Shown here: one piece after another, positions 31,791 to 37,467 of the stretch
Layout of the letters: each line of letters starts with the position of its first letter
How positions within the stretch are numbered: position 1 is the first letter of the stretch
Assembly: GCF_000787855.1 (NCBI RefSeq)
Contig: NZ_BBPQ01000029.1
Coordinates: 1-37,467, forward strand
Origin: Streptacidiphilus anmyonensis
GTDB taxonomy: Bacteria > Actinomycetota > Actinomycetes > Streptomycetales > Streptomycetaceae
Direction of reading: 5' to 3'
Length of the DNA stretch: 37,467 nucleotides
The notes under the pieces: generated by a model
Told to the model about the DNA's origin: nothing
What the model saw: only the letters and a program-made list of their open reading frames with translations
The model's database searches: none
Translations under genes and position numbers: made by a program

Positions 31791-32873
31791 CTACTTCGAC
31801 GGCGCCGGGTCGTCCAGGCCTGGGATCGGAGCCGTCGCACGGGACTGCGCGCTGTTCGGGTCGCCCAGGGCCGAGGGTGCCGCGAAGTCCACGGCCGGGC
31901 CGGTCCGCTGCGCCGGCACGGCGTCGACCGGCTGCGGGACGACGCCCAGGTGGATGTCCGCGGCCTCCAGCGCCTCCTTGATCCGGCGGCGCAGCTCGCG
32001 GCCGACGCCCAGCGCCTTGCCCGGCATCACCTTCGCCTGGACGTGGACGATCATCGCGTCCGCGGCCAGCGAGTCGACGCCGAGGACCTTGACCGGCTCC
32101 CACAGCTGCTCGGCCCAGTCCTCCTCCTGCGCCATGCGCTCCGTCGCCGCCAGGATGATCTTCTCGACCTTGTCCAGGTCCTCCTGGTAGCCGAGCGGGA
32201 CGTCCACGTTCGCCGTGGCCCAGCCCTGGCTCAGGTTGGCGATGCGCTTGACCTCGCCGTTGCGGATGTACCAGATCTCGCCGTTCGCGCCGCGCAGCTT
32301 GGTGACACGCAGGCCGACCTCCAGCACGGTGCCGGTGGCGACGCCGGTGTCGATCAGGTCGCCGACCCCGTACTGGTCCTCGATGATCATGAAGACGCCG
32401 GAGAGGAAGTCCGTCACCAGGTTGCGCGCGCCGAAGCCGATCGCCACACCCGCGACGCCCGCGCTGGCCAGCAGGGGCGCGAGGTTGATGCCGAGCACCG
32501 GAAGGATCGTGATGGCCGCCGTGCCGAGGATCACGAAGGACGCGACGCTGCGCAGCACCGAGCCCATCGCCTGCGACCGCTGCCGACGTCGCTCCGCGTT
32601 CGCCAGCAGGCCGTTGAGCAGCGCGTTGTGCGCGGCGTTGTGGTGGCTCTGCACCATCCGCTCGACCAGCTTGTCGATCAGCCGGACCACCACGGCGCGC
32701 ACGACCAGGGCGACGACCGCGATGAACAGGATCCGCAGACCGTCTTCGACCCAGTTCGCCCAGTGCGAGCTCAGGTAGCTCACAGCCTGGTTGGCCTGCT
32801 GCAACGTGGCGTGGACGCTCGTCGTCCCGTCGGAGGGACCGGGAGCGGGGGTCGGGGATGCGTTGCTGGACAT
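31791..32873 (-). CDS. Small-conductance mechanosensitive channel (MscS family)
   Basis: 360 residues. Membrane helices at about 45-65 and 105-125 precede the pore helix PLLASAGVAGVAIGFGARNL, then LVTDFLSGVFMIIEDQYGVGD and the beta domain (VLEVGLRVTKLRGANGEIWY). The C-terminal vestibule part is followed by a Pro/Ala-rich tail. The channel releases solutes on hypo-osmotic shock. The ATG at 32873 has only a weak GGGGCG site close by, so the exact start is less sure. Confidence 0.92.
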   Translation of the reverse strand: MSSNASPTPAPGPSDGTTSVHATLQQANQAVSYLSSHWANWVEDGLRILFIAVVALVVRAVVVRLIDKLVERMVQSHHNAAHNALLNGLLANAERRRQRSQAMGSVLRSVASFVILGTAAITILPVLGINLAPLLASAGVAGVAIGFGARNLVTDFLSGVFMIIEDQYGVGDLIDTGVATGTVLEVGLRVTKLRGANGEIWYIRNGEVKRIANLSQGWATANVDVPLGYQEDLDKVEKIILAATERMAQEEDWAEQLWEPVKVLGVDSLAADAMIVHVQAKVMPGKALGVGRELRRRIKEALEAADIHLGVVPQPVDAVPAQRTGPAVDFAAPSALGDPNSAQSRATAPIPGLDDPAPSK

Positions 32874-32957
32874 CGCCCCAGACTACCGAGGGCCGGGGAA
32901 CGGCCCGGACCACGCGCCGCCCCCGAAAACAGCCGCGCTGACCGTGCGTTACCGGGC

Positions 32958-32986
32958 TTGACCTGCGGTGACTGTGGGCATAGTGC
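32958..32986 (+). promoter_or_regulatory. Candidate promoter of the HNH gene
   Basis: TTGACC (32958-32963) and TAGTGC (32981-32986), 17-base spacing, resembling a housekeeping-sigma promoter with a weak -10. It would give a leader of about 155 bases. Confidence 0.35.
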
Positions 32987-33078
32987 CGGTGTGGGCTTCC
33001 GGTGTGGGGGAGCACACACCCGGACGGATCTCCGGTCTTGCTGGCGTCGCAGCACCTTCGGCGGCGACACTGTCAGGA

Positions 33079-33100
33079 GATCACCCACGCCTGGGTGATC
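33079..33100 (+). other. Perfect leader hairpin upstream of the HNH gene
   Basis: GATCACCC, loop ACGCCT, GGGTGATC: an 8-bp perfect stem 49 bases before the start codon. Could be an operator or an RNA stem; nothing shows which. Confidence 0.45.
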
Positions 33101-33148
33101 GGTCGTCCCGGCGCGAGCCACGCGCCGTCGGCGGAAAGGGAGGCCCTC

Positions 33149-33724
33149 GTGCCGCATGTTCTGGTCCTGAACGCGTCCTACGAGCCGCTCGGCGTCGTCT
33201 CACTACGACGCGCCCTGGTGCTTGTCCTCGACAAGAAGGCTGTGAGCCTGGAGGACACCGGGGTACTCATGCACAGCGCGACCACTGTCATATCCGTTCC
33301 ATCCGTCGTCCGGCTCACCCGGTTCGTGCGGATCCCCTTTCGCGGGCCCGTCCCGCTCACCCGTCGCGCGCTCTTCGCCCGCGACGGCGGGCGCTGCGTG
33401 TACTGCGGTGGCGTCGCAACCAGCGTCGACCACGTGGTGCCGCGCAGCAGGGGCGGCCAGCACGCGTGGGACAACGTGGTGGCCGCCTGCCGCCGCTGCA
33501 ACCACGTGAAGGCGGACCGCCACCTCGCCGATCTCGGCTGGCGCATGAAGCGCCAACCGGCACCGCCGACCGGCCTCGCCTGGCGCATCATCGGCACGGG
33601 ACACCGCGATCCGCGGTGGCGTCCCTACCTCGAGCCCTACGGCACGGCGGAGGAGTTGGCGCACCTCGCGCCATTCCGTCATGCGGACGGGCCCCCACAG
33701 GCCCCGGCCGAGCTCACCGCGTAG
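33149..33724 (+). CDS. HNH endonuclease-family protein
   Basis: 191 residues. GTG 33149 has a GGAAAGGGAGG site close upstream. The N-terminus VLVLNASYEPLGVVSLRRAL is typical of the conserved actinobacterial HNH family. The nuclease core is CVYCGG, VDHVVPRSRGG, WDNVVAACRRCNHVKAD: two CxxC zinc pairs and the D-H-V-V-P metal site. The expected activity is metal-dependent DNA cleavage, but the biological role of this widespread single-copy family is unclear. Confidence 0.92.
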   Translation: MPHVLVLNASYEPLGVVSLRRALVLVLDKKAVSLEDTGVLMHSATTVISVPSVVRLTRFVRIPFRGPVPLTRRALFARDGGRCVYCGGVATSVDHVVPRSRGGQHAWDNVVAACRRCNHVKADRHLADLGWRMKRQPAPPTGLAWRIIGTGHRDPRWRPYLEPYGTAEELAHLAPFRHADGPPQAPAELTA

Positions 33725-33808
33725 TGCGCGGACCGCTCGCCGGGGCCTTTGCTTTGGGCGGGCACGTTCGGAAGCCCGGTTCAGCCGCACCACCCGCGGT
33801 TGCACCAC

Positions 33809-33915
33809 CCAGGGGCGCGGGGAACTGCGCGAGAAACCGCCCTGTGCGGATGGCCCTGCACGTCGAGGACCGTTCGCGTGTCGGTGGCTTGTCGCGCAGT
33901 TCCCCGCGCCCCTGG
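33809..33915. terminator. 24-bp perfect inverted repeat between convergent genes
   Basis: Arms 33809-33832 and 33892-33915 are exact complements with core AGGGGCGCGGGGAACTGCGC; the loop is 59 bases. It lies between the HNH gene (plus) and the GH84 gene (minus), so it is a likely bidirectional terminator. A decayed relative is at 9727-9857. Confidence 0.75.
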
Positions 33916-33927
33916 TGTGGCGCGCCC

Positions 33928-36900
33928 CTAAGGCGTGGCGGTCGGCGACGGGGCGTCCGTCGGGGACGGGCTCGGGTCAGGGCTGGGCGGGGGCGTGGTC
34001 GCGGTGGGGGAAGGCGTGGGCGCCGTCGGCGTCGGGGTGGGCGAGGGGGCCTGCGGGACGACCGCGTAGACCTCCATGCCCCACAGCGAGTACCCGAAGC
34101 GCGTCGCCCGTGCGAGCCCCTGCATGCGGACGTACTGCGCCGTCACGGCGCCGAAGCGGACGGTCTCGTCCCCGCCGCGGCCGGAGGCCACCATCGCCGC
34201 CGTGGTCCAGTGGACGCCGTCCGTCGAGGTCTGGATCGCGTAGCGGGAGGCGTACGCGTCCTGCCAGTGCAGGACGACCTCGCCCAACGTCGCGGGCACG
34301 GCCAGCCGCACCTGGACCCACTCGTCGTCCTGGGCCGGTGACGACCACCGCGTCGTCGGATCGCCGTCGTTGACGGCTGCCGCCGGGAAGTCCGAGGTCT
34401 CGTCCGCGGACGAGCCCGCCGCGCCAGTGAGAGCCAGATCGGGGCCGCCCGTACGCGGGTAGACGTTCACGGTGACGTCCTGCGTGGCCGTGCGCCCCCC
34501 GACGGTGAAGACGACGTGCGCGGTGTACGACCCGGTCGGGGTGCCCGCCGCCGCGGTGAAGCTCAGCGGGACGCCCGTGCTGCCGCCGCGCGGGAGCGCG
34601 ACGGGGCCGGTGCCCGTGACGGTGACGCCCTTCGCCGCGGCGGGCAGCTGCGTGGCGACCGTGCCGGTCGCCCCGGCGACGTCCTGCGCCTGCAGCACGC
34701 CGGGCAGGGCGACGGGGGCGCCGCCCGCCTGGAGGTCCACGCTCTGCGCGCCGAGCTGCAACGTCGCCGGAGGTGTGTCCGCGTACCAGGGGATGACCTG
34801 GTAGACGACCGGCGCCTGGCTGCCGGGAGCGCCGGACCAGAGCAACCGGATCGAGTCGACGCGCAGCTTCGGGTCGGCGGCGAGCTCGGTGTAACCGCCG
34901 GAGGCGATCGCACCGAGGCGGGTCCAGCCCTTGTCCGCGCTGTGCACCTCGACCCAGCCGGGCGTGTGCGTCCGGCCGTCCGTCAGCACCACGACGCGGC
35001 CGAGCTGGCGCGTCTGACTGAGCGTCACCGTCAGTGCGTCGCCGGGCTGCGGCGCGGACGCCGCCTGGTAGGGCGCGTCCAGGTCGCCGTCGACGGCGTT
35101 GGACGCGGGCGAGCCGGACACCGCGGCGGGGCCGGTCGCGGTCAGCGCGGTGGCGTCCGGCGCGCTGACGCTGAACTCCCGTACCGCGACCGCGCTGTCC
35201 TGGCCGGAGCCGGCCCGCAGACGCAGGTAGCGCGCGGCGGCCCCGGCCGGCAGCGTCGCGTCGATCTCGCCCTGACCGTGGTAGTGGCCGACCTGCACCC
35301 AGCCGCCGTCGTCGGTGGCGTACTCCAGGATCGCGTCCTGCATGATGTCGCCCTGGGCCACGTCCCCGGCGGGGCCGCCCATCAGGATGTGGACGGTCCG
35401 CACGGGGGTGTCGCTGCCGAGGTCGACCCCGACGGTGTCGCCCGCCTGCGGCGGGTTGCCTGACCAGTAGTAGGTGCCGGGGTCGCCGTCGACCATCAGC
35501 GCGGGGTCGTGGTCCTGGGCGGTGCCCATGGAGCTGGTCGGGGTGAGCTGGTCGCCGTCGAGCCCGGACCAGCTGTCGGCGGCCTTCAGGGCGCGGTCGA
35601 GGAAGGCGTCGAGGACGCCCTCGCCGAGCGTGACGCCGCTGTCCTCCAGCTGGGCCATCTCCTGTCGCAGCACACCGCGCTGGCTCCAGGCCGCGGCGCC
35701 GTTCCCGGCGCGCTGCGCGGCCAGCATGTCGACGGCGGCCTGCCCTGCGCGGCCGTACTGCGCGAGCTGCTGGATCCAGGGGGAGTCCTCGGCCAGCAAC
35801 CCGCCGCCCGCGACGCCGGCCAGGTTGTCAGTGGCCCGTGCCATCGTGGTGAACGCGGCACTGAGTCGCGCGGCGGCCTTGGCGCGGGCTTCCGTCGCGG
35901 CGGGGGCGGCGGCGTTCGGCTCGGGGGAGGCCGGTTCGAACGCGGCCCAGAACGCGTCGAGGAGGGGCCGCAGGTACGCGGATTCCTGCTGCCCGAGCGG
36001 TGAGGAGGCGCTGTTGCCGGCCAGCGCGGCCAGCGCCGCGCGGGCCTGTGTGCTTGGGGTCTGTGCGGTGGGGGCCTGCGCGGTGGAGGCCGCCGTGCCG
36101 GGGCGGGCGGTACCGGTGCCGTAGGTCGTCGCCCCGGCCAGCGCGGAGACGGCGGCCTGCCAGGAGGCGTCGGGCCGGTAGGCCGACGGGTTCCAGGCGA
36201 AGTCCGCGGCGGTGAAGAGGGGGATGCGCGAGGCGAGGGGCTGCTGCATGGCGCTGACCAGCAGACCGGCCGTCCCGCTCGCCACGGCCGGGTCCCGGCC
36301 CTGGTAGGCGCCCAGGTAGAGACGGTCCTGCTCGGAGTCGTTGACGGGGTAGTTGTCCTCCGTCAGCAACGGGTGGCCGAGCGTCTGCTGGGCGGTCGCC
36401 AGGTCGCCGGAGGTGATGGTGGCGGGCTCCACACCCGATCCGGTCCAGGCGATCCGCACGCCGCCGTCCAGCTCCTGGGCCAGGGCGGTGCGGTAGGGCG
36501 TCGCGTCCGTCTCGTGGTACTCGCTGGGGAGCACGGTCAGCGCGTCGGCGCCCGGGTGCTGGGAGAGGAAGCGCCGCAGCACGGCGGCCACCACGTCCGC
36601 CTGCGCACGCGCGGCGGCCTGCGGACCGTGCCCGTAGCGGGCGGCGTCCGCGTCGCAGTGCCAGTGGGAGAAGGTGGCCTGGGAGAAGTCCAGTTGGAAG
36701 GAGCGCAGGCCCAGGCTCCACAGCTGCTCCAGCTTGGCCACCAGCGCGTCCTGGTCGGTACGCGAGGTGTAGCACAGCGAGGCGCCGGGCGAGAGCGAGT
36801 AGCCGAGCGTGACGTGGTTCAGCGCGGCGCGCCGCGTCAGCGTGCGCAGCTCGGCCTGCGGGCCGGCCGGATAGGGGGTGCGCCACAGCGCGTCCCGGTA

Positions 36901-37467
36901 GGGGTCGTCGCCCGGAGCGTAGAGAAGGAAGTTCTGCTTGGTCTGCCCGAGGAAATCGATCATGTCGGCGGTCTGCGCCGTCGTCCACGGTGTGCCGTAG
37001 AAGCCCTCCACGACGCCGCGTACCGGCGAGGAGGGCCAGTCCTGCACGGCCAGCGCGGGCAGCGTGCCGCCGACGCCGAGGATCTGACGGAAGGACTGGA
37101 CGGCGTTGTAGGTGCCCTCGGCGTCCACCCCGGCGAGCACGGCCACACCCGCCGGGCCCGCCTGGCCGGTCTGCCCTGCCTGGCCCGCGTGTCCCGCCTG
37201 CCCCGGCACGTTCGGCTTGCCCGAGCCGCCCGCGCCGCCCGCAGCGTCGGACGTGCCCGACGGCCTGGCGGTGATCGTGCCGGTGCCCAGGATGTAGCCG
37301 CCCGCGGGCAGTCCGGTGGGGGAGAGGGCGGTCTGCCCCGCGCCTGCGAGGGAGCGCAGCGCGCGGTCCGTGCCGCCGGTCGCGCCCTCGGCCGCGCCGC
37401 CCAGGTAGATCGTGAGTGCGCCGGGCTGCGGGTCGCTGCCCGGGGAGACGGTGTCGACCCGCTGCAC
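33928..37467 (-). CDS. Secreted GH84-family beta-N-acetylglucosaminidase-like protein with CBM32 domains (partial)
   Basis: 1179 residues are visible; the N-terminus lies beyond the window end. The order is an N-terminal hexosaminidase alpha/beta domain (to about 145), a GH84 barrel with RGVVEGFYGTPWT, YAPGDDPYRDALWRTPYP, SGVEPATITSGD and DNYPVNDSEQ, a helical region, F5/8-type (CBM32) domains at about 640-780 and in the middle, an Ig-like domain at about 900-1000, a last CBM32 at about 1010-1130 (ESTS-type DPTTRWSSPAQDDEWVQVRL), and a Pro/Ser/Thr tail. GH84 enzymes remove beta-GlcNAc from glycans. The expected Asp-Asp catalytic pair aligns with Ser-Gln in SFQLDFSQATF, and the conserved Lys of YxPKDD is Gly. 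It may therefore be inactive or altered. It could supply or bind amino-sugar glycans related to the sugar operon. Confidence 0.85.
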   Translation of the reverse strand: MQRVDTVSPGSDPQPGALTIYLGGAAEGATGGTDRALRSLAGAGQTALSPTGLPAGGYILGTGTITARPSGTSDAAGGAGGSGKPNVPGQAGHAGQAGQTGQAGPAGVAVLAGVDAEGTYNAVQSFRQILGVGGTLPALAVQDWPSSPVRGVVEGFYGTPWTTAQTADMIDFLGQTKQNFLLYAPGDDPYRDALWRTPYPAGPQAELRTLTRRAALNHVTLGYSLSPGASLCYTSRTDQDALVAKLEQLWSLGLRSFQLDFSQATFSHWHCDADAARYGHGPQAAARAQADVVAAVLRRFLSQHPGADALTVLPSEYHETDATPYRTALAQELDGGVRIAWTGSGVEPATITSGDLATAQQTLGHPLLTEDNYPVNDSEQDRLYLGAYQGRDPAVASGTAGLLVSAMQQPLASRIPLFTAADFAWNPSAYRPDASWQAAVSALAGATTYGTGTARPGTAASTAQAPTAQTPSTQARAALAALAGNSASSPLGQQESAYLRPLLDAFWAAFEPASPEPNAAAPAATEARAKAAARLSAAFTTMARATDNLAGVAGGGLLAEDSPWIQQLAQYGRAGQAAVDMLAAQRAGNGAAAWSQRGVLRQEMAQLEDSGVTLGEGVLDAFLDRALKAADSWSGLDGDQLTPTSSMGTAQDHDPALMVDGDPGTYYWSGNPPQAGDTVGVDLGSDTPVRTVHILMGGPAGDVAQGDIMQDAILEYATDDGGWVQVGHYHGQGEIDATLPAGAAARYLRLRAGSGQDSAVAVREFSVSAPDATALTATGPAAVSGSPASNAVDGDLDAPYQAASAPQPGDALTVTLSQTRQLGRVVVLTDGRTHTPGWVEVHSADKGWTRLGAIASGGYTELAADPKLRVDSIRLLWSGAPGSQAPVVYQVIPWYADTPPATLQLGAQSVDLQAGGAPVALPGVLQAQDVAGATGTVATQLPAAAKGVTVTGTGPVALPRGGSTGVPLSFTAAAGTPTGSYTAHVVFTVGGRTATQDVTVNVYPRTGGPDLALTGAAGSSADETSDFPAAAVNDGDPTTRWSSPAQDDEWVQVRLAVPATLGEVVLHWQDAYASRYAIQTSTDGVHWTTAAMVASGRGGDETVRFGAVTAQYVRMQGLARATRFGYSLWGMEVYAVVPQAPSPTPTPTAPTPSPTATTPPPSPDPSPSPTDAPSPTATP

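Noticed and set aside
33681-34373. Plus-strand open frame over the HNH/GH84 gap
   Set aside because: Arg/Pro-rich, crosses the inverted-repeat terminator and overlaps the GH84 C-terminus; no start signal.

Overview
The window is very GC-rich, with G or C at almost every third codon position and frequent GTG starts. It also carries a GC-rich inverted repeat (GCGCAGTTCCCCGCGCC core) of a type familiar from Streptomyces intergenic DNA. The gene families (PknG-type kinase with GlnX/GlnH, sugar ABC transporter without its own ATPase, ROK regulator, GH4, GH84, actinobacterial HNH protein) point to a streptomycete or close relative (Streptomycetaceae). No tRNA, rRNA, CRISPR array, phage or transposase gene was seen.

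Region 1 (1-6710, minus strand) is a signalling operon read as glnX-like, glnH-like, coiled-coil protein, a 28-codon ORF, pknG-like kinase, then the start of a zinc-ribbon protein that runs off the window. It matches the mycobacterial glnX-glnH-pknG arrangement, in which a periplasmic amino-acid sensor and a four-helix membrane protein signal to PknG, with extra genes inserted. Region 2 (7012-21616, plus strand) is the most unusual part. A Pst-type phosphate ABC transporter is spread over 14.6 kb: a small YegP/DUF1508-like gene, pstC, and pstA in one open frame with a PstS module. These are followed by a 908-aa doubly anchored PstS-like protein, a third PstS-like secreted protein, a WxL-like Ig-repeat protein, a WxLIP-like (DUF916-type) composite membrane protein, a sortase-fold protein lacking its catalytic residues, and finally pstB. 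Overlapping stop/start codons tie many of these together, and strong hairpins sit between some of them.

Region 3 (21624-23153) holds a MarR regulator divergent from a cupin gene over a double palindromic operator, and a flavodoxin-like reductase. Region 4 (23279-30462, minus strand) is a sugar operon: ROK regulator, lipoprotein binding protein, two permeases, a GH4 6-phospho-glucosidase and a BadF-type kinase. It fits import of a glucoside or amino-sugar oligosaccharide, phosphorylation inside the cell and cleavage of the phosphorylated sugar; ATPase power would come from elsewhere in the genome (MsiK in Streptomyces).

Region 5 (30661-37467) has an ABC-2/YhgE-like membrane protein with two GTTGTA-type palindromes in its promoter, an MscS channel, an HNH protein, a long convergent inverted-repeat terminator, and the C-terminal 1179 residues of a secreted GH84-family protein with CBM32 domains. 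Its catalytic Asp-Asp pair appears to be replaced by Ser-Gln.
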